From GCA-1730015 sp964550655 (lineage in GTDB: Bacteria; Pseudomonadota; Gammaproteobacteria; Granulosicoccales; Granulosicoccaceae): a stretch of 23,528 nucleotides of DNA. The position numbers and the translations under genes were made by a program. The stretch is taken from NCBI GenBank assembly GCA_964550655.1, contig CAZKAQ010000052.1, positions 1-23,528 of the forward strand, given 5' to 3'. The stretch's first letter is position 1. Every line of letters begins with the position of its first letter. The notes under the pieces are model-generated. The model was given only the letters and a program-made list of their open reading frames with translations. It was not told the DNA's origin and made no database searches. This document shows positions 16,614 to 23,397 of this stretch, piece after piece.

Positions 16614-16640
16614 GGTGCGTCGCGGTCAATGCGACGCACC
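16614..16640 (-). terminator. Hairpin downstream of cysNC
   Basis: GGTGCGTCGC (16614-16623) and GCGACGCACC (16631-16640) are perfect 10-bp arms around a seven-base loop, 24 bases past the cysNC stop codon. The stem is very stable, but no T tract follows on the minus strand. It may terminate or protect the 3' end of the cysD-cysNC transcript. Confidence 0.5.
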
Positions 16641-16664
16641 GTTAGCGGACCAGCCAATAAGGAT

Positions 16665-18587
16665 TTACGCCTTGGGTTCGGTAATGACACCACGCTCACG
16701 CAGTGATCTGATGATTTGCTCAGCGCACTGTTCTGCCGTCAAGCTGGAGGTATCGACGAGCATTTCCGGATTTTCAGGCTGCTCATAAGGAGAGTCTATG
16801 CCGGTGAAGTTTTTAAGATCTCCGCTGCGTGCTTTTTTGTACAAGCCCTTCGGATCCCGCTGCTCAGCAATTGCCAGTGGCGTTTCGACAAAAACTTCCA
16901 GAAACTCATCTTCTTCCAGTAATGAACGAGCCATCTGACGCTCGGCGCGAAAAGGCGAGATGAATGCGGTTAAAACAATCAGGCCGCTGTCTACCATCAG
17001 TCTCGCTACTTCGCCGATGCGGCGGATGTTTTCAACACGGTCTTCGTCTGTGAAGCCGAGATCTTTGTTGAGGCCGTGGCGGACGTTATCACCATCCAGC
17101 AGGTAGGTGTGTCGACCTTCTCTTGCGAGCTTTCTTTCAACAATATTGGCAATGGTAGATTTGCCCGAACCGGACAGGCCGGTGAACCATAGTACACAGG
17201 ACTTTTGTGCTTTTAATCCTGAACGCAGGTTTTTGTCTACGTCGACAGCTTGCATGTGAATATTCTGCGAGCGTCTGAGAGCGAAGTTTAAGGTGCCAGC
17301 ACCAACGGATTCATTGGTCACTTTGTCGATCAGAATGAAACTGCCCGTGGCTCGATTATCATCATAGTTGTCAAAGGCTATTTGACGATCGAGGTTGATA
17401 TTGCAGTTTCCGATGTTATTTATTTCAAGCTTTTTGGAGGCAATATGCTCAAGAGTGTCGACGTTTATTTCATGTTTGATATCAGTAATTGTTGCAGTCG
17501 AAGTGCTGGTGCCACACTTCAGCAAGTATTGTCTGCCGGGTAACAATGGCTCTTCATGCATCCACACTATGGTGCTTTCGAATTGATTGGCAGTGCTAGC
17601 CGGGGTTTCTGTGGTAGAGATAACATCGCCACGTGAAATATCAATTTCATCTTTCAGTGTCAGCGTTATTGCCTGACCTGCAATGGCTATGTCAAGGTCG
17701 CCGTCGTGAGTGACAATCCTGTCAATCGAGCTGGTTTTGCCGGATGGCTGCACACGAATCGGATCACCGGCTTTAATTGAGCCGCTTGCAACGGTACCGG
17801 CAAAGCCCCGGAAGTCCAGGTTGGGGCGATTCACCCACTGAACCGGTAACCTGAATGGCTTACTGAGTGCGACTTCCTGATCAACCTTCATGGTTTCAAG
17901 CAGAGAAAGTAATGTACTACCGTGATACCACGTCATATTGGTGCCGCGCTCGGTGATATTGTCACCATTCAGTGCAGACAGAGGAATCGCGGTAGCGTTT
18001 TCAATTTCTATCTGATCTGATTCTGCAAACTCGTTGAAGTCTTCAACAATTTCGTTGAAGATTTTTTCTGAGTAGCCAGTCAGATCCATTTTGTTTATTG
18101 CGATAACAACATTGCGTATACCCATCAATGACACGAGGTAGGAGTGTCTTCTGGTTTGGGTTTGAATGCCTTTGCGTGCATCTACAAGAATAATTGCGGC
18201 TTCAGCAGTAGAGGCGCCGGTGATCATATTGCGTGTGTATTGCTCATGCCCAGGGGTGTCAGCAATAATAAACTTACGCTGATCAGTATTGAAGTAGCGA
18301 TAAGCAACATCAATAGTAATGCCTTGTTCGCGCTCTGCTGCCAGTCCGTCCACCAGCAGTGCAAAGTCCGGTGCGTCTCCCTGAGTGCCGTGCTTTACAG
18401 AGTCTGATTCAACACTCCGCAACTGGTCTTCGGTTAGTGTCTGTGATTCATACAGTAGCCGTCCTATCAGTGTACTCTTGCCGTCATCTACACTGCCGCA
18501 GGTAATAAGGCGCAGCATATCCTTGTTTTCATGTTGGTTGAGATATTTTTCAATATCGTTTTGTATGAGTTCTTTTGTGGCGCTCAT
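16665..18587 (-). CDS. cysNC: Bifunctional sulfate adenylyltransferase large subunit / APS kinase
   Basis: The 640-residue protein fuses CysN (GTPase subunit of ATP sulfurylase) to CysC (APS kinase), as in NodQ/CysNC. The GTPase part has the P-loop GSVDDGKST (31-39), the switch motif DTPGHEQYTRNM and NKMD. Translation-factor-like beta barrels follow. The APS kinase starts near 465, with P-loop GLSGSGKST (470-478), DGDNVRHGLN, and FISPFRAERQMAR with the active-site serine position. Both halves look complete, so with CysD it can make APS and then PAPS from sulfate, ATP and GTP. Its ATG overlaps the cysD stop by one base (TAATG), so translation is coupled. Confidence 0.97.
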   Translation of the reverse strand: MSATKELIQNDIEKYLNQHENKDMLRLITCGSVDDGKSTLIGRLLYESQTLTEDQLRSVESDSVKHGTQGDAPDFALLVDGLAAEREQGITIDVAYRYFNTDQRKFIIADTPGHEQYTRNMITGASTAEAAIILVDARKGIQTQTRRHSYLVSLMGIRNVVIAINKMDLTGYSEKIFNEIVEDFNEFAESDQIEIENATAIPLSALNGDNITERGTNMTWYHGSTLLSLLETMKVDQEVALSKPFRLPVQWVNRPNLDFRGFAGTVASGSIKAGDPIRVQPSGKTSSIDRIVTHDGDLDIAIAGQAITLTLKDEIDISRGDVISTTETPASTANQFESTIVWMHEEPLLPGRQYLLKCGTSTSTATITDIKHEINVDTLEHIASKKLEINNIGNCNINLDRQIAFDNYDDNRATGSFILIDKVTNESVGAGTLNFALRRSQNIHMQAVDVDKNLRSGLKAQKSCVLWFTGLSGSGKSTIANIVERKLAREGRHTYLLDGDNVRHGLNKDLGFTDEDRVENIRRIGEVARLMVDSGLIVLTAFISPFRAERQMARSLLEEDEFLEVFVETPLAIAEQRDPKGLYKKARSGDLKNFTGIDSPYEQPENPEMLVDTSSLTAEQCAEQIIRSLRERGVITEPKA

Positions 18588-20374
18588 TAGAAGTAACCCT
18601 CTTGTTTTTTCTTTTCCATGGAAGCTGAGCTGTCGTGATCGATCATGCGTCCCTGTCGTTCTGAATTGTTTGAAAGCAACATTTCTTTAATAACATCTTG
18701 TACTGTGACTGCATCTGATTCGACTGCACCGGTTAATGGGTAGCAACCTAAAGTTCGAAAGCGAACCTGCTTCATAATCGGGGTTTCACCCTCGTTCATT
18801 TTCATGCGATCATCATCGACCATAATCCATGTATCGTCACGTAGTACAACCGGTCTTTTTGCTGAAAAATACAAGGGTACTACAGGTATATTTTCCTGTT
18901 GGATGTACTGCCAGATATCAAGCTCTGTCCAGTTTGAAAGAGGAAATGCGCGGATACTCTCACCGGGCAAGGTGTTAGTGTTGTATAGATTCCATAGCTC
19001 CGGGCGTTGATTTTTCGGATCCCATCTGTGCTGTTCGTTTCTGAATGACAGAATGCGTTCTTTAGCGCGAGATTTTTCTTCGTCTCTTCTTGCGCCACCG
19101 AATGTGATATCAAAACCGTATTTATCCAGTGCTTGTTTTAACGCTTCTGTCTTAAGGATGTCTGTATGAATAGAAGAGCCATGCGTAAACGGGTTAACAC
19201 CTTTTTCAATGCCTTCAATGTTCTTGTGAACAATTAACTCAAGTCCGGCTTCTTTCGCAATTTTATCGCGGAATTCATACATTGCCTGGAACTTCCAGCC
19301 GGTATCAACATGTACCAGAGGGAATGGAGGTTTGGCGGGGTAGAAGGCCTTTTGTGCGAGGTGCAACATGACGCTGCTGTCTTTGCCGAGTGAATACAGC
19401 ATGGCAGGCTTTTCAGCTGCGGCAATTGTTTCCCGCATAATATGGATGCTTTCGGCTTCCAGGCGTTTTAGATGGCTCAGCGTCATCGGGTTTCTTATCT
19501 GTTGTGCGTTGCCTGATGTCTGAGACTCAATTGTCGGAGACTCAGTGGTTTGATCTGATTCTGTGTCAGAGTAGTTTTCTGCGGTGATTTTTTGAGTATT
19601 GTTCATTGTGATCTGCGGATGCTGATAGAAAATAATTTCGGGGTGCTTGTCCAGCCATTCTTTGGTGCTGGACGTCAATGTCGGGTCATGTCCATTCCAG
19701 ATGACAGTCAGTCCGGGTTTCAGGTTTAACAGCCTTTCAAAAAAATCTGTAAAGTGTTCTGCATCGCTTTTGTAGTTCCCCGCCAGCCACAGATATTGGC
19801 CTTTGGTTGAGTGTGCATAGAGATATTTTTTGATCTGTTTGTCATGGGTTTGTTTGTCGGGGGTTCTTGTGCAGGTAGCAAGACCCGCCCAGAAAATAGT
19901 CGAGTCTTGTTTGCGCGCGTTGGCTGTGATTTTTTTGTAGTCAGTGTTGAGCCAGTCCATTAAAACGTCGCCGGATTTGGCAGCCTTATAGAGATTGCCG
20001 GCAACAAGTTTCCATTGTTCGACGTATTTGCCAATCGTTCGAGCGCTGGTATCTGCGCCGAGTTTCTGTGCCTGCTCTGCCAGCAGAGAATATGACCAGG
20101 GTGTTTGTGATTCCGGACGCCCGAATGCTTTGTCACAGAGCGTCGCGAGCAGGTCTTCCGGCGTGCTTTTTTCGCCACTCGGTCGCCCTCGGGAACTGAC
20201 ATCAACCGCTTCCCAGCCACCTTTTAAAAATTGTTTGTGAGCTGCAATAATTGTGGGAGAAGACAAGTCAACTAATTTGCCGATTTCTTTTAATTTTCGC
20301 CCTTCCAGGCGTAACTTCACTGCTAAACGTCTTTTTTCGTTTAAAGTTTCCGTGCTTGGAGAGTTAGCTTTCAT
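18587..20374 (-). CDS. cysD: CysD (ATP sulfurylase small subunit) fused to degenerate IS630-type transposase domain
   Basis: The C-terminal 299 residues are a complete CysD (starting MTLSHLKRLEAESIHIMRE), with SLGKDSSVMLHLA for ATP binding, GGARRDEEKSRAKER, and a C-terminus ending KKKQEGYF. This is the usual CysD size. In frame ahead of it are 296 residues. Residues 13-54 read as a helix-turn-helix, followed by a GRP turn and a second winged-helix-like block (WSYSLLAEQAQKLGADTSAR). Then comes a DDE-fold-like stretch (about 155-255), in which the usual transposase D-E and D positions are replaced (FWAGLATCT, VIWNGHDP). A Ser/Thr/Gln-rich linker (257-296) joins the halves. The ATG at 20374 was chosen over a TTG at 20404; internal ATGs at 19606 and 19486 could give CysD alone but lack good ribosome sites. 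Confidence 0.88.
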   Translation of the reverse strand: MKANSPSTETLNEKRRLAVKLRLEGRKLKEIGKLVDLSSPTIIAAHKQFLKGGWEAVDVSSRGRPSGEKSTPEDLLATLCDKAFGRPESQTPWSYSLLAEQAQKLGADTSARTIGKYVEQWKLVAGNLYKAAKSGDVLMDWLNTDYKKITANARKQDSTIFWAGLATCTRTPDKQTHDKQIKKYLYAHSTKGQYLWLAGNYKSDAEHFTDFFERLLNLKPGLTVIWNGHDPTLTSSTKEWLDKHPEIIFYQHPQITMNNTQKITAENYSDTESDQTTESPTIESQTSGNAQQIRNPMTLSHLKRLEAESIHIMRETIAAAEKPAMLYSLGKDSSVMLHLAQKAFYPAKPPFPLVHVDTGWKFQAMYEFRDKIAKEAGLELIVHKNIEGIEKGVNPFTHGSSIHTDILKTEALKQALDKYGFDITFGGARRDEEKSRAKERILSFRNEQHRWDPKNQRPELWNLYNTNTLPGESIRAFPLSNWTELDIWQYIQQENIPVVPLYFSAKRPVVLRDDTWIMVDDDRMKMNEGETPIMKQVRFRTLGCYPLTGAVESDAVTVQDVIKEMLLSNNSERQGRMIDHDSSASMEKKKQEGYF

Positions 20375-20402
20375 GTGCCTTTTAACGGTATAGATATTAA
20401 AC

Positions 20403-20441
20403 AATTAAATAAAATATAAAGAATTAAATATTTAATTGCAA
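20403..20441 (-). promoter_or_regulatory. cysD promoter with palindromic operator
   Basis: Reading the minus strand, TTGCAA (20436-20441) and TATATT (20413-20418) are separated by 17 bp, a good sigma70-type match. The spacer holds a perfect 16-bp palindrome AATTAAATATTTAATT (20422-20437). A third half-site AATTAAAT lies at 20403-20410, near the predicted start of transcription, 19 bp from its counterpart. The arrangement suits repression by a dimeric DNA-binding protein. Binding by the fused helix-turn-helix domain is a hypothesis. Confidence 0.55.
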
Positions 20442-20615
20442 GATATATGCACGATAACGTCGACTACATCAAAATCTGGATGTTATGCAGTTGGTACGGG
20501 ACGTTTTGATATCTATACAAGTGATAAGCGAGGTTGGAAAAAAACATTGTGAATTGAGTAATCGGTATTGGATAGCCCGGGATATTCGCTTTACCCTACA
20601 AGCTTCTTAAGTATT

Positions 20616-20630
20616 GCCCGGCCAGCGGGC
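20616..20630 (+). other. Small hairpin in leader of repeat-protein gene
   Basis: GCCCG and CGGGC flank a five-base loop (GCCAG), 31 bases before the ATG at 20662. It may influence leader folding. No promoter could be assigned with confidence in 20442-20661. Confidence 0.25.
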
Positions 20631-20661
20631 GTTGCATCAAATTGTTCAGAGGCAGATATTG

Positions 20662-22464
20662 ATGAAAGTGTTTTCGAAAAATCCGGTTGCCGCTTTGCTC
20701 CCGGTTGCGGCATTAGTGGTTGGCACCAGTGTTTTCCCGTTGTCTGCTGTTGCTCAGGATGATGGGGACTCAGACGGTCTGACCGATAGCCAGGAAAGGG
20801 AATTAGGTACAGATCCGCAGGTTGCAGATACCGATGGTGATGGTTTGAGCGATGGAGAGGAGATTAATATTTTTAGAACCGATCCTCTCATTGCCGACAC
20901 GGATAAAGACGGCTTATCTGATAGCAGGGAAGTTCGCGAGACTCTGACCGATCCGCTACAGTTCGACACCGATAAAGACGGACTTTCCGATGGTCAGGAA
21001 ATAGGAGTCCGCGGGACTGATCCGCTGCAGTTCGACACCGATAAAGACGGTCTGTCTGATGGCCAGGAAATAGGTGTCTTTGGTACTGACCCTCTGCAGT
21101 TCGACACTGATAAAGATGGCCTGTCTGATGGCCAGGAAACAGGTGTCTTTGGCACTGATCCGCTGCTGTTCGACACCGATAAAGATGGTCTGTCTGACGG
21201 TCAGGAAACAGGTGTCTTTGGCACTGATCCACTTGTGTTCGACACTGATAATGACGGCCTGTCTGACGGCCAGGAAACAGGTGTCTTTGGCACAGACCCG
21301 AATAATCCTGATACTGACGGCGATGGCCGTAATGACGGGCAGGAAGTTGACCAGGGAACCGACCCGATTAGCCCCGACACAGACGGTGGTGGTGGACCGG
21401 CGCCTACACCGACACCTACGCCCGATGACCCGGATGGTGATGGACTCAATGACGATGAGGAAGAAGCTGCCGGCACAGATCCAAACAATCCCGATACCGA
21501 CGACGATGGTGTATCGGATGGTGACGAAGTTATTGATGGCAGTGATCCAACCAATCCCGACACCGATGGTGATGGCATTTTAGATGGAGATGAAACTGTT
21601 ATTGTCAACGGCACTGAGATAACTGACTCGGATAACGATGGCATACCTAACTATGCTGATATCGACAGTGATAACGACGGTATATTAGACAGCATTGAAA
21701 CCGCTACTGACTCGGACGGTGACGGCATCGGTAACGCTTATGATATCGACAGTGATAACGATAGCGTTGTAGATCTTTTAGAGACCACCAGTGGTATTGA
21801 TGCAGATGGTGATGGCCGTGTTGACAGCGAAGGTCAACTGTTAAGTACACCAGACACTGATGGTGATGGTGTTGTGGATGTACTCGATCTTGACTCCGAC
21901 AACGACGGCATACCGGATCTTGTTGAGGTAGGACAGCCCGATACCAATGGTGACGGTCGCGCCGACAACTTTACCGATGACAACTTTGACGGACTCTCTG
22001 ATGCCTTTGGTGCCGGCGGTGCTGCTGACCTTGATACCGACAGCGACAGCTTGCCGAACCGTATCGACCTTGATTCAGACGGTGATGGTCTCTCCGATCT
22101 TATTGAGTCAGGTGGCGTCGATACCGATAACGATCAGTTAGTTGACGACTTCACCGATGCTAACGGAGATGGTTTTGATGATAGCCTCACTGGTATAGCG
22201 ATTAGTCTTCCCGACAGTGATGGTGATGGAATCAACGACGTACTGGATAACGACGGTAGTGTGGTAACACCAACTGGTGGTGTGCCGGATGCCGATGAAG
22301 CTGATTTGATTACCGGGCTAAGTGGTAGCGGATTCAGCTGTTCTGTATTTTCAGCATCCGGCGCCAAAGATCCGATGATGCCGCTGATGTTACTGTTGAG
22401 TCTCTGTGGGTTGCTTTATAGTCGTCGGGCGCGCGGCTCGGTGCAAACCGCTCAAGACAACTAG
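20662..22464 (+). CDS. Secreted calcium-binding repeat protein with C-terminal sorting tail
   Basis: The ATG at 20662 has AGAGG nine bases upstream and begins a signal peptide (KNPVAALLPVAALVVGTSVF, cleavage near AVAQ, about residue 31). The earlier frame start at 20614 was rejected. The 600-residue protein is filled with thrombospondin type 3-like loops of the DxDxDGxxD kind. The first part has 23-residue repeats (GTDPLQFDTDKDGLSDGQE type), five of them nearly identical. A PAPTPTPTP linker follows, then looser DIDSDNDGI repeats to about 560. The tail has a cysteine (FSCSVFSA), then a DP, a hydrophobic segment (PLMLLLSLCGLLY) and SRRAR, the form of a CTERM protein-sorting signal. It is predicted to be a calcium-stabilised surface or secreted protein. 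Confidence 0.85.
   Translation: MKVFSKNPVAALLPVAALVVGTSVFPLSAVAQDDGDSDGLTDSQERELGTDPQVADTDGDGLSDGEEINIFRTDPLIADTDKDGLSDSREVRETLTDPLQFDTDKDGLSDGQEIGVRGTDPLQFDTDKDGLSDGQEIGVFGTDPLQFDTDKDGLSDGQETGVFGTDPLLFDTDKDGLSDGQETGVFGTDPLVFDTDNDGLSDGQETGVFGTDPNNPDTDGDGRNDGQEVDQGTDPISPDTDGGGGPAPTPTPTPDDPDGDGLNDDEEEAAGTDPNNPDTDDDGVSDGDEVIDGSDPTNPDTDGDGILDGDETVIVNGTEITDSDNDGIPNYADIDSDNDGILDSIETATDSDGDGIGNAYDIDSDNDSVVDLLETTSGIDADGDGRVDSEGQLLSTPDTDGDGVVDVLDLDSDNDGIPDLVEVGQPDTNGDGRADNFTDDNFDGLSDAFGAGGAADLDTDSDSLPNRIDLDSDGDGLSDLIESGGVDTDNDQLVDDFTDANGDGFDDSLTGIAISLPDSDGDGINDVLDNDGSVVTPTGGVPDADEADLITGLSGSGFSCSVFSASGAKDPMMPLMLLLSLCGLLYSRRARGSVQTAQDN
20941..21298 (+). repeat. 69-bp in-gene tandem repeat array
   Basis: Five near-identical 69-bp units lie in register, with the anchor TTCGACAC at 20962, 21031, 21100, 21169 and 21238, exactly 69 bp apart. 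Each encodes 23 residues with one acidic calcium-loop-like motif. Similarity is high at DNA level, including synonymous positions, which points to recent duplication or ongoing homogenisation. Confidence 0.9.
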
Positions 22465-22481
22465 TCAGTTTGTTGATTTGC

Positions 22482-22510
22482 CTGCGGCCTGGTAGCTTAC
22501 CTGGCCGCAG
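22482..22510. terminator. Convergent terminator hairpin
   Basis: CTGCGGCC (22482-22489) pairs with GGCCGCAG (22503-22510), and inside them GGTA pairs with TACC around a GCT loop, with one T-T mismatch between the stems. It lies between two convergent genes, and the minus-strand gene's stop codon (22497-22499) is inside the loop region. No long T run follows on either strand, so Rho-independent function is likely but not certain. Confidence 0.55.
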
Positions 22511-23186
22511 ATTTAAAAAATGCTGCAATAGTCTCGGCTATTACAGCAGAGTCGGTAGGTAAGTTTTCTTTAATCGAATTTTCGGCTTGATCTATGGCCG
22601 ATTGTGGCAAGCCTTCCTTGCGCGCTTCAAACAACCTCGAAAAGAATTCACTGCTGAATTCAGGGTGAGGCTGTAGTGAGTAAGCTTTGCGTTTATAGCT
22701 CAGAGCCGCATACTGGCAGAAGGGTGTTGAACCGACTACTGTCGCATCCTCTGGCAGGCTAACCACCTGATCCTGGTGCCAGGCATATAAAGACAGCGGA
22801 TTTTTGTGTCCATCCAGATCGTATTCGACTCTGCCGGCTGACCAGCCACCATCAAATTTTTCTACCTTGCCACCAAGTGCCTGGGCGAGGATCTGGTGCC
22901 CGAAACAAATCCCGACAATCGGGAGGTCGCTGTTGTATGCCGAGCGAATAAAGTTTTCCAGTGGTTCAATCCACGGCAAATCCTCGTATGCACCATATTT
23001 AGATCCTGTGATCAGCCAGCCATCTGCATCGTTCACGGATTGCGGGAACTCACCTTCAAGGCACTCCCAGCTGTTAAACGTAAAGCCCTGACCTGATAGC
23101 AACAGCTCAAACGCATTGGAATACTTGCTGTATATGTCGACGGTTTCTACCGGAGGATGACCAGTAATGAGAATGCCAATATTCAA
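22497..23186 (-). CDS. Class I glutamine amidotransferase (GMP synthase GATase-like)
   Basis: The 229-residue protein is a stand-alone class I glutamine amidotransferase domain. The nucleophile elbow is GICFGHQILAQALGG with Cys 94, and the rest of the triad is in LQPHPEF (His 174, Glu 176). The oxyanion-side WLITGSKYGAYEDLPWI is also typical. No synthetase domain is attached. Such proteins hydrolyse glutamine or gamma-glutamyl compounds; the real substrate is not evident. The start is a TTG with no clear ribosome site, and the first codons (NIGILITGHP) fit the family's first strand. The upstream region is unusually structured: a dyad at 23215-23253, a terminator at 23263-23290 and a promoter at 23369-23397. 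Confidence 0.88.
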   Translation of the reverse strand: MNIGILITGHPPVETVDIYSKYSNAFELLLSGQGFTFNSWECLEGEFPQSVNDADGWLITGSKYGAYEDLPWIEPLENFIRSAYNSDLPIVGICFGHQILAQALGGKVEKFDGGWSAGRVEYDLDGHKNPLSLYAWHQDQVVSLPEDATVVGSTPFCQYAALSYKRKAYSLQPHPEFSSEFFSRLFEARKEGLPQSAIDQAENSIKENLPTDSAVIAETIAAFFKSAAR

Positions 23187-23214
23187 AGTGGATTTGCCTG
23201 CTTTTTGGATCGTA

Positions 23215-23253
23215 ATAGCGTTTGAGTATATAGACAGAAATATATAACGCTAT
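23215..23253 (-). promoter_or_regulatory. 39-bp dyad before the amidotransferase gene
   Basis: ATAGCGTT (23215-23222) and AACGCTAT (23246-23253) are perfect 8-bp arms, with inner TATAT and ATATA arms. The dyad lies 28 bases from the TTG start and just after the terminator in the direction of transcription. It could be an operator or an RNA hairpin over the translation-initiation leader. Confidence 0.45.
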
Positions 23254-23262
23254 AGCTGGCGT

Positions 23263-23290
23263 AAAAAAACCACCCTCTGAATGAGGGTAG
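23263..23290 (-). terminator. Strong intrinsic terminator upstream of amidotransferase gene
   Basis: On the minus strand CTACCCTC and GAGGGTGG form an eight-base-pair stem (one G-U) with the loop ATTCA, followed at once by seven T. This is a textbook Rho-independent terminator. It points toward the amidotransferase gene and ends 77 bases before its start, so it either attenuates that gene or ends a small RNA. Confidence 0.8.
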
Positions 23291-23362
23291 TAAAGGGGGG
23301 AATTTACGGCCTGCAGTTGCAGGGCTGCTGCTGCAATGTCACACCAGACATAAGTCCTGATG
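23263..23362 (-). ncRNA. Candidate ~100-nt leader or small RNA
   Basis: This is the interval between the predicted transcription start (about 23362) and the intrinsic terminator. It contains CCTGC/GCAGG arms around an AACT loop and a bulged CAGGAC/GTCTG hairpin before the terminator. No open frame of interest lies in it on the minus strand. It may be an attenuator leader of the amidotransferase gene or a stand-alone small RNA. No known riboswitch class was recognised. Confidence 0.45.
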
Positions 23363-23368
23363 AACACT

Positions 23369-23397
23369 ATAATGTCATGACATTTTATAATTGTCAA
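23369..23397 (-). promoter_or_regulatory. Sigma70-type promoter with palindromic spacer
   Basis: The minus strand has an exact TTGACA (23392-23397), a 17-bp spacer and CATTAT (23369-23374). The spacer contains most of a perfect 14-bp palindrome AATGTCATGACATT (23371-23384), which also overlaps the -10. A bound dimer there would block or control RNA polymerase. Confidence 0.6.

Larger units (their letters stand above)
16255..16664. other. Intergenic region containing an assembly gap
   Basis: This 410-base stretch between two minus-strand genes holds a 100-base run of N (16324-16423), flanked by identical 26-bp sequences. It also has an 11-bp direct repeat TACATTCTGTT (16492-16502 and 16516-16526, 24 bp apart) and the hairpin at 16614-16640. 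No credible gene is seen. The true length of the gap is unknown, since a round 100 N is usually a placeholder. Confidence 0.6.

Noticed and set aside
16471..16788. A 105-residue plus-strand frame running into cysNC
   Set aside because: It overlaps the end of a clear gene on the other strand and crosses the 10-bp hairpin; the translation has no family features.
19606..20374. An intact IS630 insertion sequence next to cysD
   Set aside because: No terminal inverted repeats were seen, the catalytic acidic residues are replaced, the third is missing, and the frame runs on into CysD without a stop.
20941..21298. Regular repeats that might suggest a CRISPR array
   Set aside because: The 69-bp units are contiguous with no unique spacers and lie in frame within a coding region, so they are protein repeats.
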